The notes under the pieces are model-generated. The model made no database searches and was not told the DNA's origin. It was given only the letters and a program-made list of their open reading frames with translations. The position numbers and the translations under genes were made by a program. Shown one piece after another: positions 1-9,346 of a stretch of DNA of 64,000 bases (position 1 is its first letter; each line of letters starts with the position of its first letter). The DNA comes from Sulfuricurvum sp. PD_MW2 (GTDB taxonomy: Bacteria > Campylobacterota > Campylobacteria > Campylobacterales > Sulfurimonadaceae), in NCBI RefSeq assembly GCF_002633015.1, contig NZ_NSIU01000006.1, positions 1 through 64,000 on the forward strand. The letters run 5' to 3'.

Positions 1-807
1 GTTTTTAATACTGTAAATAATGTAGTCGTAATGTTGACCGGATTTTTTCCAACCGTCTTTTTTTAATCCAGATGTTTCAAAATCTTCCAGAGTCATTCTT
101 AAAAATATGTCATTTTCGTTGGCATCATATGTAAGTTTTACTTCTTTACCCTGATAGGTAAAGCCTAGATCAAAATTTCCTTTTATAATTAAAGGCATAT
201 GGGATTCATTCACAGGCTCATCTGTATATTCCAGAGAAGTCAACACTTGGTTTTGGCTAATAGCTTCAAAAAAATGATATAGATTCTTTGCTTCATTGCT
301 CCAATCATTTGAAAGATATGCATTCCATTGCTTTAGATAGTCGTTTAACACATCTTCATATGCATTTTTTTCTTCCAAGCATTTGGTTAGCCATTCTCTT
401 ATGTGTTTGGAATAAGAGATAATTTTAATATCGTTGAACTGTAGTTTTCCAAGCCCCTCTTTGGAAGGATTGCTTCCATATGGACTTAAATAATAAAGCT
501 CGAATTTGAAATTTTGCTTTGTAGCCCAGTCGCTATACCTTTCAAGCTGTTTGGGTTGATCGTTGGCATTGATTTTATTTTCAATCAAAAGTGCATTAGT
601 ACCATCGGTAAGAAAAATATCAATTCTTCCTTTTGATTCTTTTGTATCAGCTTGTTCTTCAAAAGTGATTGTTACATCTGACTTAAAGCCAATTTCGAAA
701 TTAATAATATTTAAAAAATCTGAGAGATTCTTTTTGTTTTTTAATAGCTCAACTATAAATTGGCTATGTCCATTTTCTTCTACCATTTTATGTCTATATA
801 GTTCCAT
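1..807 (-). CDS. PD-(D/E)XK nuclease superfamily protein, 3' end beyond window
   Basis: The frame is open from an ATG at 807 down to base 1, so at least 269 residues are present and the C-terminus lies outside the window. Residues 61-91 carry the pattern of the PD-(D/E)XK_4 type: R61-I-D63, then I75-E76-N77-K78, then D83-Q84, Q87-L88-E89-R90-Y91. D63, E76 and K78 would be the metal and catalytic residues and Q87 the QxxxY-type extension. Such proteins are usually annotated only as PD-(D/E)XK family; some act in restriction or phage defence, but no partner methylase or defence gene is visible here. GGTAGGAG lies just before the start. It is divergent from the next gene. The superfamily is fairly sure, the role unknown. 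Confidence 0.8.
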   Translation of the reverse strand, partial: MELYRHKMVEENGHSQFIVELLKNKKNLSDFLNIINFEIGFKSDVTITFEEQADTKESKGRIDIFLTDGTNALLIENKINANDQPKQLERYSDWATKQNFKFELYYLSPYGSNPSKEGLGKLQFNDIKIISYSKHIREWLTKCLEEKNAYEDVLNDYLKQWNAYLSNDWSNEAKNLYHFFEAISQNQVLTSLEYTDEPVNESHMPLIIKGNFDLGFTYQGKEVKLTYDANENDIFLRMTLEDFETSGLKKDGWKKSGQHYDYIIYSIKN

Positions 808-825
808 TTTTGCTCCTACCAGTTG

Positions 826-831
826 ATTATA
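826..831 (-). promoter_or_regulatory. Probable -10 element of the nuclease-like gene
   Basis: TATAAT on the minus strand, 19 bases before the ATG at 807, which leaves a very short leader that is mostly ribosome binding site. No convincing -35 is seen. Confidence 0.5.
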
Positions 832-915
832 TCATAGGAAGTATAAGTTACTTTGTAGACATTATTTGTCTTTGTTTGTGTTTATGATATCAGAACCAAT
901 TAATACGGAGATTAT

Positions 916-1368
916 ATGTTAGACATGAAATTGCATAAACATCTTAAAGATATCAATACAAAATTGACAGCAATCGAAAAGCGAATCGTTCGAGTTGCCA
1001 CACGACTTGATAATAATCTTCAAAAAGAACTTGCCAAAGGTGTAGATGGAATGGTGGATTATGAGCTTGATTGTGTAATAGGTTTTTTTAGAAAGGATTC
1101 AGATGGAGATCCATTTTGCGAACTTTATGAAAAGTTAAAAGGTATATCTGGAGAAGATAAAGAAAGTCATGGCTACTTTTTAGCTGATGAAATAAATCAT
1201 AATGAATTTACTTCATGGAAAAATCATCCTATGAAAGGCGAATTTCATTGTTGGCTTTTTCATAGTTTGTATGATCACATTCACTCATGGGAAGATATTG
1301 CCTCAATCGATACCGTATGGATCGATATTAGACCGCGATATCAGTATGCTATAGATTTTAATTTTTAG
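916..1368 (+). CDS. Hypothetical protein, 150 aa
   Basis: The frame opens at an ATG preceded by GGAG; a second ATG three codons later is also possible. The first ~45 residues look alpha-helical and charged. The C-terminal half is rich in aromatic and His residues (several W, H and F around residues 100-140, ending in an acidic and Tyr-rich tail). There is no signal peptide or membrane segment, so it is probably cytoplasmic. I recognise no family. It stands alone between the divergent nuclease-like gene and the convergent protease gene, with which it almost abuts (2 bases). A TATGAT at 883-888 could be its -10. Confidence 0.65.
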   Translation: MLDMKLHKHLKDINTKLTAIEKRIVRVATRLDNNLQKELAKGVDGMVDYELDCVIGFFRKDSDGDPFCELYEKLKGISGEDKESHGYFLADEINHNEFTSWKNHPMKGEFHCWLFHSLYDHIHSWEDIASIDTVWIDIRPRYQYAIDFNF

Positions 1369-1370
1369 AG

Positions 1371-2468
1371 TTATTCAAACTCATCAAACTTCGGTTCAAG
1401 GGCATTGAAACGCTCACGAAGAAGCTTCTGATAGCGCGGAGCGTGATCGAAAAGTTTGCGCAGTGCCCATGTTCCGTGTGTTTCGCTCAGTGAAGAATCG
1501 ACGACGATGAACGAGAGATAGATGGTATTTTCGTTGATCGAAAACTGCAGTCGTTCCAAATTACTGTTTTCTTTCAATAAAAAATTATAGAGTTCTGCAA
1601 TATTTTCCTGTGGAATACGGCAGAGTGCCGAATCGGCAATGACGATTCCGTTATCGTAATAGTTGATGTCGATGCGCGTTTTTTCAAGCTCGAAACGCCA
1701 GCTTCGCTGACTTCTGCGTGATAGGGTAACATTGATATGAAGCGCTCCTAAGATCTTTTCGATGAGTGCAACGACACCGGAGGGTTTGTACCCCTCGCGT
1801 CTGCGTTTCGCAACATCGAGCTTTGTTCCGCATTTGGGGCAATAGTCATTTTGAATGGTTGGTTCAAGGATGAGATTTTTACACGATACGCATCGGATAA
1901 CGTCCTCGGTATTGAGTGCTTTGAATTGATCGAGTGCTTCTTTGAGCGTGTATGCGGGGAGTGCAAATCCCAAATTGTTCGAGTTTTGGATGATAAAGGT
2001 ATTAACCCCGATAACTTCTGCTGCATCATTGAGGAGTGGTCCTCCGCTGTTCCCGGGATTGATAGCGGCATCGAATTGGATGTATTCCACTTCCCCTTGC
2101 AAACGAGATGCTTTGGAGACGATCCCCTCTGTCGTCGAATAATTGAGCCCATAAGGATGACCGATCGCGATAACACTGTCGCCGTCGATCACCGGAGATT
2201 GTGAGAGAATCAGCGGATTTTTGTGCTCGATCGGCAGAGGTGAGCGGATAAATGCCAGATCAAATGCCGGATCATCATAGATTACCGTTCCGATTGATTT
2301 TGGAAGTGTTTTCGTACTGATCAAAGCCTCTTTGAGCCCGCTTACGACATGTGAGTTGGTGATGATGAGTCCATCGATCAAAAAACCGCTTCCGCTTCCG
2401 TAAGGATTCGTGATTTGGACAATACTTTCGATCGTTTGTTCAACCATTTTTTGAGTGGCGGTGTTCAT
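1371..2468 (-). CDS. Trypsin-like serine protease with zinc ribbon, cytoplasmic
   Basis: Residues 1-180 form an HtrA/DegS-type S1C protease domain with His40 (in TNSHVV), Asp70 (in FDLAF) and Ser141 (in GNSGGP) as the catalytic triad. Unlike HtrA it has no signal peptide and no PDZ domain, so it probably works in the cytoplasm. A zinc ribbon follows (C193-x2-C196 and C210-x2-C213). The last ~140 residues recall the CesT/YbjN-like fold seen in type III chaperones, but this is only an impression. The ATG follows the TAA of the upstream gene directly with no strong ribosome binding site, so translation is probably coupled. The substrate is unknown. Confidence 0.85.
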   Translation of the reverse strand: MNTATQKMVEQTIESIVQITNPYGSGSGFLIDGLIITNSHVVSGLKEALISTKTLPKSIGTVIYDDPAFDLAFIRSPLPIEHKNPLILSQSPVIDGDSVIAIGHPYGLNYSTTEGIVSKASRLQGEVEYIQFDAAINPGNSGGPLLNDAAEVIGVNTFIIQNSNNLGFALPAYTLKEALDQFKALNTEDVIRCVSCKNLILEPTIQNDYCPKCGTKLDVAKRRREGYKPSGVVALIEKILGALHINVTLSRRSQRSWRFELEKTRIDINYYDNGIVIADSALCRIPQENIAELYNFLLKENSNLERLQFSINENTIYLSFIVVDSSLSETHGTWALRKLFDHAPRYQKLLRERFNALEPKFDEFE

Positions 2469-3797
2469 TTAGAGTTCCGTATAATCGAGATTTTTGAGTT
2501 GAAGATAAAAACTTTGGCTGAAATGATCCAAATCGCTGTAGTTGATATGCTCTGAAAAATCGTTCAATCCTTTATATCTGGCAGTATAGGGTTCGATCGA
2601 TTCTCGGATACGCTGCGCAATCAATGTTTCATTAAATATCTTGGTCGTTCGATCATACAGCGGTGCCTCTCCGACTGCTTGGAAAAAATCGGAAGCGTAG
2701 ATTTCCACGTGCAGATGCAATAGATTACGCAGCGAAGGGTGCAGACCGTAGTTGTAGAGAATATACAAAGAGATATAGCGGTAGATAACGCTGATAACGT
2801 AGTTGGAGCGGTTATTTTTATACCAGCGCACTTTGCTGAGCGATTCATCAATAAATGCGGCAATCTCATCGTGCATCGCTTGCTCAAACGGTGAAAAGGT
2901 ATAGGCTGAATCGTAAAATTGGGTGGAGAAATAGTCGATATGCATCACGCTGAGTTCACTTAGATATTGTTCCAAATCGGCATTTTTATCTTCAGTTAGT
3001 TTCTCGTCATCCATAAAATAGCCGTTGATTTTTTCACTGATATTTTTCGCCATTTTTTTGTGCGGAAGCAAAAGATAATCGATTTGCAACAGCAAGGAGA
3101 GGTAACTAAAAGAGGTCATTCCTGTATTATCGTTGGACAAAAGACCGATAAGGCTTTGTTTTGTCTCTTGGATCCATTGATTCATAAAACGGTAACGAAG
3201 TGCAATTTGATCCTGAGAGATAGGGAGAAGATGGGAGGTTTCAAGGAGAGAAGATTCATCAAATTCTCCGGCAATAAATTCTTTTTCAAAATCGGCATTC
3301 AGTGCAATTTCACGAAGAGGATAAAAAATCTTTTGTGGTGTGATGGTTGCGTTATCCAAACGGATGGAGAGCTGTATAATGCCGTTGGTTTCGCTAAAGC
3401 GGCAATAGGTGAGTTGGAAATCTCGCTCTAAAAAATGGCGTTTGATAGCGACGTGAAGTTTGTCGCTTAATGCAATATCGGCATGGGCTTCAAGAGAAGA
3501 TTTTGTCACTTTTCCTTGAATACGTGCCGAACCTTGTATCAGAGAAAAAGATATTTCTTCAGTTAATCGTTCTATACTTAAATGGGGGGCAGAAAAACTG
3601 CTTTCATGATGGATCAGAGAGGATAAAAAATACTCATACCCGTTTAAAATTTCTCCATTGACGAATGCTGCCGATGAGAGATCGAAAAGTTCTTTTTCAT
3701 CGGGATTTGGAAGGGCATGAATTCCTCGTCCGTATCGCGGTGCGCGATGCATGGATGGGGTGATAAACCATCCTCTGATCGTATCCATAAGAGTCAC
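2469..3797 (-). CDS. Hypothetical protein, 442 aa, paired with the zinc-ribbon protease
   Basis: I recognise no family. The protein is soluble in appearance with no signal peptide or transmembrane segment. It is rich in aromatic and charged residues; residues ~310-400 contain several Tyr-rich helices. The GTG start at 3797 has AAGGA 8 bases upstream; an in-frame ATG three codons later would have its ribosome site too far away. Its TAA touches the ATG of the protease gene, so the two are almost certainly co-transcribed and probably act together, for example as protease and adaptor or substrate. That role is inference only. Confidence 0.7.
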   Translation of the reverse strand: MTLMDTIRGWFITPSMHRAPRYGRGIHALPNPDEKELFDLSSAAFVNGEILNGYEYFLSSLIHHESSFSAPHLSIERLTEEISFSLIQGSARIQGKVTKSSLEAHADIALSDKLHVAIKRHFLERDFQLTYCRFSETNGIIQLSIRLDNATITPQKIFYPLREIALNADFEKEFIAGEFDESSLLETSHLLPISQDQIALRYRFMNQWIQETKQSLIGLLSNDNTGMTSFSYLSLLLQIDYLLLPHKKMAKNISEKINGYFMDDEKLTEDKNADLEQYLSELSVMHIDYFSTQFYDSAYTFSPFEQAMHDEIAAFIDESLSKVRWYKNNRSNYVISVIYRYISLYILYNYGLHPSLRNLLHLHVEIYASDFFQAVGEAPLYDRTTKIFNETLIAQRIRESIEPYTARYKGLNDFSEHINYSDLDHFSQSFYLQLKNLDYTEL

Positions 3798-3860
3798 GTT
3801 GTTTTTCCTTGTACCTTAATGGCGCTTAGTGTAGTCAAAGCAACCTTAAAGCGACGATAA

Positions 3861-4625
<765 letters not shown>

Positions 4626-4645
4626 ATCTCAACTGAAGGAAAAAC

Positions 4646-4861
4646 ATGAGACTTGAACAACTAACCGCAAAAGCACTTGAAACGGCGAATATCGACCGTT
4701 ACCAATTGGCAATCGCCGTAGCGAAACGCTCAGAAGAGCTTCTTAATGGAGCAACAACAAAGTTAAATGTGGACGTGAAAAAAGCTAAAACAGCTGATAT
4801 CGCTTTGATGGAGATCGCTGAGGGACATATCAGCATCAAAGGTTTCGTAGAACGAACCTGA
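4646..4861 (+). CDS. rpoZ: RNA polymerase omega subunit
   Basis: A 71-residue omega subunit, which helps assemble RNA polymerase and in proteobacteria forms part of a ppGpp site. The N-terminal part (residues 1-35, ending in YQLAIAVAKRSEEL) is the usual omega core. AAGGA precedes the ATG by 7 bases. It lies directly before the (p)ppGpp synthetase/hydrolase gene and its TGA is in the same frame as that gene. Confidence 0.93.
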   Translation: MRLEQLTAKALETANIDRYQLAIAVAKRSEELLNGATTKLNVDVKKAKTADIALMEIAEGHISIKGFVERT

Positions 4862-4882
4862 TTTAACGACGAAGTAGCATCA

Positions 4883-7045
4883 TTGAACAACACTCTGGAT
4901 ATCGAATCAATCACCCGAATCAATGATGTCGAGGGGGCCATAGGTCACCTCTATAAACACATCTCTTCTTCACCTGCCGTTCAAAATGCTCTCGCACTAG
5001 CGCAACATGCCCATGATAACCAATTCCGCAAAAGTGGTGAGCCCTATATTATCCATCCGGTTTTAGTCGCTTCCATTGTTGCAAATATCACCGGCGATGA
5101 AGCTATGGTAATTGCCGCACTGCTTCACGACGTGGTAGAAGATACTCACATCGGGATTGATCAGATTGAACAAGATTACGGTAGTGACGTTGCCCACTTG
5201 GTAGAGGGATTGACAAAAATCGATACGATTCGAGATGCACAGCTTATCCCATCGAATTCTGATGAAAAGTTGGTTGTTTCGGCCTTATCGTTTCGTAAAA
5301 TGTTGGTCGCATCGATCGAGGATGTGCGGGTATTGGTAGTCAAATTGTGTGATCGTCTTCATAACATGTTGACGCTGAGTGCCCTGACTCCAGCCAAACA
5401 GCATCGTATTGCCGAAGAGACGTTGGTTGTTTATGCACCGATCGCAAGCCGTTTGGGGATCTCTTTCTTGAAAAATCTTTTGGAAGATTTGAGTTTTCAG
5501 TATCTTTTCAATGAAGAGAAACAAGCGATTGACATGTACATGGAAGAGAATTTTCGTTCTATCAATGCACGCTTGAGTGACTTTTGTGAAAAATTGACCA
5601 AAATGATGTTGGAAAACGGATTCAATGAGGAAGATTTTGAAATCTTAAGCCGTGTCAAACATCACTACTCGATTTATCTCAAAATGCAGCGCAAAGGAAT
5701 CAGTATCGATGAGATTCTTGATCTTTTAGCGGTCCGTATTTTGGTGAAAAAACCGATTGATTGCTATCGTGTTTTGGGGCTGGTACATCTCAATTTTCAG
5801 CCCCTTTCTTCTCGCTTTAAAGATTATATTGCGATTCCAAAAGAGAACGGATATCAGACATTACACACCTCTGTTTTTGATTCCACGGCGATTTTTGAGG
5901 TGCAGATTCGTACCTATGAGATGCACAAAACAGCCGAACTCGGTGTCGCGGCGCATTGGAAATACAAAAGCGGCGGAAACAATCCGATCAGTCTTGACTG
6001 GTTACACAACCTCCAATACCAAAATGAGTCGGTTGAAGCGTTTTACGAGCTTATTAAAAATGATCTCTTTAGTGATGATATCAGTGTTTTTTCACCTAAA
6101 GGAAAATCGTTTACCTTGCCTCGCGGTGCGGTAGCACTTGATTTCGCGTACGCAGTCCATACGGAAATCGGTGACACGGCTGAGGGGTGTTTGATTAACA
6201 AAGAAAAAGCCTCTTTGTTGAGCGAGCTGCATAACGGCGATATCGTTAAAATTACAACGGGACCGAAGAAAATCAACCGCTGCAGCTGGATCGATGCGGT
6301 GAAAACTTCGCGTGCCAAAACGAGTATGCGAACCAACTGCAACCAAAGAATCCGTACAATCGATACGGAGACGGGAATCAATATTTTAAGTCTCATTTTC
6401 AATACTGATCCGGTTCGCGTTGATGAGTTATTTGTACAAACACATCTTGAAGATCAGCGTCATCGTGTCCCGAATGAACTCGATTTGTTAAAAGAGACTG
6501 TCAACCGCTTTAGCCAGGAGTTAGGGGAAAATAAACGATTCGGTGCATTTCTCTCCCGAAATCGCTATCGTCTCAAACCATATTTATTTGCATCGTTGGA
6601 AGTCTATTCGAACACTAATGTGAGTGATGCGGTTTTTGATTATTGTTGTCACCCAAAAACCGGAGATGAGATCGTTGCGTTTATGCAAGAGGGGAAAGCG
6701 CATATTCACCATAAAATGTGCAAACATGCATCGGTGCTGATTGAAAAAAGAACCCCTATGGTGTTTGTCCGATGGAAAGCACAGCACTATTTTCGTTATC
6801 ATCTCATTATAAGCATGCAAAGTGCGCAAGGTTCACTCGCCGATCTCCTCACCTATATGGCTAAAATGGGAGCCGATATCAACTCTATCGAATTGGGAAA
6901 AGAGAAATCCGAACACACCCAATATTGTGAGATGGAGTTTCAAACCCTTGAAGCGGATATTAACCGTCTGCGCTCCAAATTGGAGAAAAAAGGGAAAATC
7001 ATACAATTTTTTCGTACCGACGACGCGTACCGAAACCAAGGATAA
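4883..7045 (+). CDS. spoT: Bifunctional (p)ppGpp synthetase/hydrolase, Rel/SpoT type
   Basis: A 720-residue RSH protein that makes and degrades the alarmone (p)ppGpp. Domains in order: an HD hydrolase (residues ~50-150, with HPVLVASIV and LLHDVVEDT); a RelA/SpoT synthetase (~240-355, with YSIYLKMQRKG, GYQTLHTSVF and EVQIRTYEMHK); TGS (~395-455, ISVFSPKGK); and a C-terminal ACT domain (~645-715). Both catalytic domains look intact, so it is probably the only long RSH enzyme, as usual in this phylum. The likely start is TTG at 4883, seven codons after the in-frame rpoZ stop, with no good ribosome binding site. Confidence 0.95.
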   Translation: MNNTLDIESITRINDVEGAIGHLYKHISSSPAVQNALALAQHAHDNQFRKSGEPYIIHPVLVASIVANITGDEAMVIAALLHDVVEDTHIGIDQIEQDYGSDVAHLVEGLTKIDTIRDAQLIPSNSDEKLVVSALSFRKMLVASIEDVRVLVVKLCDRLHNMLTLSALTPAKQHRIAEETLVVYAPIASRLGISFLKNLLEDLSFQYLFNEEKQAIDMYMEENFRSINARLSDFCEKLTKMMLENGFNEEDFEILSRVKHHYSIYLKMQRKGISIDEILDLLAVRILVKKPIDCYRVLGLVHLNFQPLSSRFKDYIAIPKENGYQTLHTSVFDSTAIFEVQIRTYEMHKTAELGVAAHWKYKSGGNNPISLDWLHNLQYQNESVEAFYELIKNDLFSDDISVFSPKGKSFTLPRGAVALDFAYAVHTEIGDTAEGCLINKEKASLLSELHNGDIVKITTGPKKINRCSWIDAVKTSRAKTSMRTNCNQRIRTIDTETGINILSLIFNTDPVRVDELFVQTHLEDQRHRVPNELDLLKETVNRFSQELGENKRFGAFLSRNRYRLKPYLFASLEVYSNTNVSDAVFDYCCHPKTGDEIVAFMQEGKAHIHHKMCKHASVLIEKRTPMVFVRWKAQHYFRYHLIISMQSAQGSLADLLTYMAKMGADINSIELGKEKSEHTQYCEMEFQTLEADINRLRSKLEKKGKIIQFFRTDDAYRNQG

Positions 7046-7048
7046 ATC

Positions 7049-8251
7049 ATGATTCAAACCGCATTACGAGAAATTCGCAGAGGAACTGCCGAGATAATCG
7101 ACGAAGCACGTATCGAAACGTTGCTCAAAAACTATTTTGAAAAAGGGGAAAACTATACGGTCAAAGCGGGATTTGATCCAACTGCCCCTGATTTGCATTT
7201 GGGACATACCGTATTGCTTCAAAAACTAGCTATTTTTCAAAAGTTCGGGGCACATATCCAATTTTTGATCGGAGATTTTACCGCTCAAATCGGCGATCCG
7301 ACAGGTAAAAGCGAAACGCGTAAAAAATTGCTTCCCGCACAAGTACTTGAAAATGCCCAAAGCTACAAAGAACAGGTGTTTAAAATCCTTGATCCTGAAA
7401 AAACGACGGTTGTTTTTAACTCTGAGTGGATCAACCCGTTGGGTGCAGCAGGGATGTTGGAACTCACCACAACCTATAATGTCGCGCGTATGTTGGAACG
7501 TGATGATTTCGACAAACGTTATAAAGCGGGGATTTCGATTTCGATCAGCGAGTTTTTGTATCCGTTGCTCCAAGGTTACGACAGCGTGCATCTCAAAAGC
7601 GATATCGAGATCGGCGGTACGGATCAGAAATTCAATCTGTTGATGGGACGCCATTTGCAACGCGTATACGAGATCGGAAAAGAGCAGGCTGTTTTGATGA
7701 TGCCGATTCTCGAAGGTCTTGACGGTGTTCAGAAGATGTCTAAATCATTAGGGAACTATATCGGTGTTGTCGAAGCGCCGAATGATATGTACGGTAAAGT
7801 GCTCAGTATCAGTGATACGTTGATGTGGCGTTATTATGAGCTATTGAGTGCAAAAAGTTTGGATGAAATTGCTGAACTAAAAGCGGGGGTTGAAAACGGA
7901 ACACTCCATCCGAAAAAGGTAAAAGAAGCTCTTGCTCTCGAGATTACAGCTCGATTTCACTCTGCTGAGGCAGCCGAAGGTGCACATAAAGAGTTTGAGC
8001 GTGTCCATGCACAGAGCGAAATTCCGAGCGAAATGGAAGAATTTACTCTCCAAGGACCTATTTGGATAGCAAAAGCACTCGTCGATTGTGCCTTAAGCCC
8101 ATCTACTTCTCAAGCCCGTCGGGAGATTAAGCAAGGCTCTGTTAAAATCGATCAAAACAAACTAAGCGACGAGCAATTCCAACTTGAAACGGGTGAGTAT
8201 ATTCTTCAAGTCGGAAAACGAAAATTTGCGCGATTAAAGGTGATTTCATGA
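7049..8251 (+). CDS. tyrS: Tyrosyl-tRNA synthetase
   Basis: A class I aminoacyl-tRNA synthetase that charges tRNA-Tyr. The 400 residues include the HIGH-type signature HLGH (residues 50-53), the KMSKS signature (229-233) and a C-terminal S4 RNA-binding domain (about 335-400). The sequence belongs to the TyrZ-like bacterial branch, judging by [16 protein letters not shown] precedes the ATG. It is part of the pyrH operon and overlaps the next gene by 4 bases. Confidence 0.96.
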   Translation: MIQTALREIRRGTAEIIDEARIETLLKNYFEKGENYTVKAGFDPTAPDLHLGHTVLLQKLAIFQKFGAHIQFLIGDFTAQIGDPTGKSETRKKLLPAQVLENAQSYKEQVFKILDPEKTTVVFNSEWINPLGAAGMLELTTTYNVARMLERDDFDKRYKAGISISISEFLYPLLQGYDSVHLKSDIEIGGTDQKFNLLMGRHLQRVYEIGKEQAVLMMPILEGLDGVQKMSKSLGNYIGVVEAPNDMYGKVLSISDTLMWRYYELLSAKSLDEIAELKAGVENGTLHPKKVKEALALEITARFHSAEAAEGAHKEFERVHAQSEIPSEMEEFTLQGPIWIAKALVDCALSPSTSQARREIKQGSVKIDQNKLSDEQFQLETGEYILQVGKRKFARLKVIS

Positions 8252-9339
8252 GCTTCAAACCACTTCAGATCGGTAAATATACGATTAAAACCCCGGTTGT
8301 ACAAGGGGGAATGGGTGTCGGTATCAGTTGGGATAAATTAGCAGGAACAGTCTCATTGGAAGGTGGTCTTGGGGTAATCAGTGCCGTTGGAACAGGGTAT
8401 TATGAAGATAAGGTTCACGCTGATAAACTGGTAGCAAACCGTCCTCTCGATGCAGAAAATTTTTACTCCAAAAAGGGATTGACAGCAATCGTTAAAAATG
8501 CCCGCAAAATCTGTGGAGATGCACCGCTTGCATGTAATATTTTGTATGCGATCAATGATTACGGGCGTGTGGTTAGCGATGCGTGTGAAGCAGGAATTGA
8601 TATTATTATTACCGGTGCGGGACTACCGACAAATATGCCGGAATTTACAGCGGATTATCCTGATGTAGCATTGGTACCGATCGTATCATCGCCAAAAGCA
8701 CTCTCTATCATTTGTAAACGATGGCAAAAGCGCTATAACCGTCTTCCTGACGCGGTTGTTTTGGAAGGGCCTTTGAGCGGCGGTCATCAAGGATTTACTT
8801 ATGAGCAGTGCGCAATGGACGAATACCAACTGGAAAACCTTGTAGCCCCAGTTGTGGAAGAAGCCGCACTGTGGGGAGATATTCCAGTGATTGCTGCTGG
8901 AGGTATCTGGGACAAAAACGATATCGATGCAATGATGGCATTGGGTGCTCGCGGTGTTCAAATGGGAACCCGTTTTATCGGAACCCATGAATGTGATGCA
9001 CACGATAATTTTAAACAAGTCCTTATCAATTCCAAAGAAGAGGATATCACTTTGATGAAATCGCCTGTCGGCTATCCGGCACGCGGTGTACGTACAAATT
9101 TGCGTAATTTGATCGATAGCCGAACAGGTCCGGCTATCAAATGTATTTCCAATTGTGTCGCTCCTTGTAATCGTGGGGTAGAAGCAAAAGAGGTCGGTTT
9201 TTGTATTGCTGATCGCCTTAGCGATGCGTATGCGGGTGATTTGGAATTAGGACTTTATTTTTCTGGTAGTAACGGTTATAAAATCGACAAAATTATTTCC
9301 GTCAAAGAGTTGATGGAAAAATTGACTCAAGGGGAGTAA
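8248..9339 (+). CDS. NAD(P)H-dependent flavin oxidoreductase, nitronate monooxygenase family
   Basis: A TIM-barrel FMN enzyme of the 2-nitropropane dioxygenase/nitronate monooxygenase family, 363 residues. Visible FMN-barrel features are [10 protein letters not shown] near the start, LSGGHQGF near residue 175 and AAGGIWD near 216. A cysteine pair ([10 protein letters not shown]) lies near residue 310. Related proteins include FabK-type enoyl reductases, but the substrate cannot be read from the sequence. The ATGA overlap with tyrS shows co-transcription. Confidence 0.85.
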   Translation: MSFKPLQIGKYTIKTPVVQGGMGVGISWDKLAGTVSLEGGLGVISAVGTGYYEDKVHADKLVANRPLDAENFYSKKGLTAIVKNARKICGDAPLACNILYAINDYGRVVSDACEAGIDIIITGAGLPTNMPEFTADYPDVALVPIVSSPKALSIICKRWQKRYNRLPDAVVLEGPLSGGHQGFTYEQCAMDEYQLENLVAPVVEEAALWGDIPVIAAGGIWDKNDIDAMMALGARGVQMGTRFIGTHECDAHDNFKQVLINSKEEDITLMKSPVGYPARGVRTNLRNLIDSRTGPAIKCISNCVAPCNRGVEAKEVGFCIADRLSDAYAGDLELGLYFSGSNGYKIDKIISVKELMEKLTQGE

Positions 9340-9346
9340 TGTCCGC

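Noticed and set aside
5757-6134. Long frames opposite or within spoT and other conserved genes
   Set aside because: They are out-of-frame shadows of well-recognised proteins, without ribosome sites or sensible composition.
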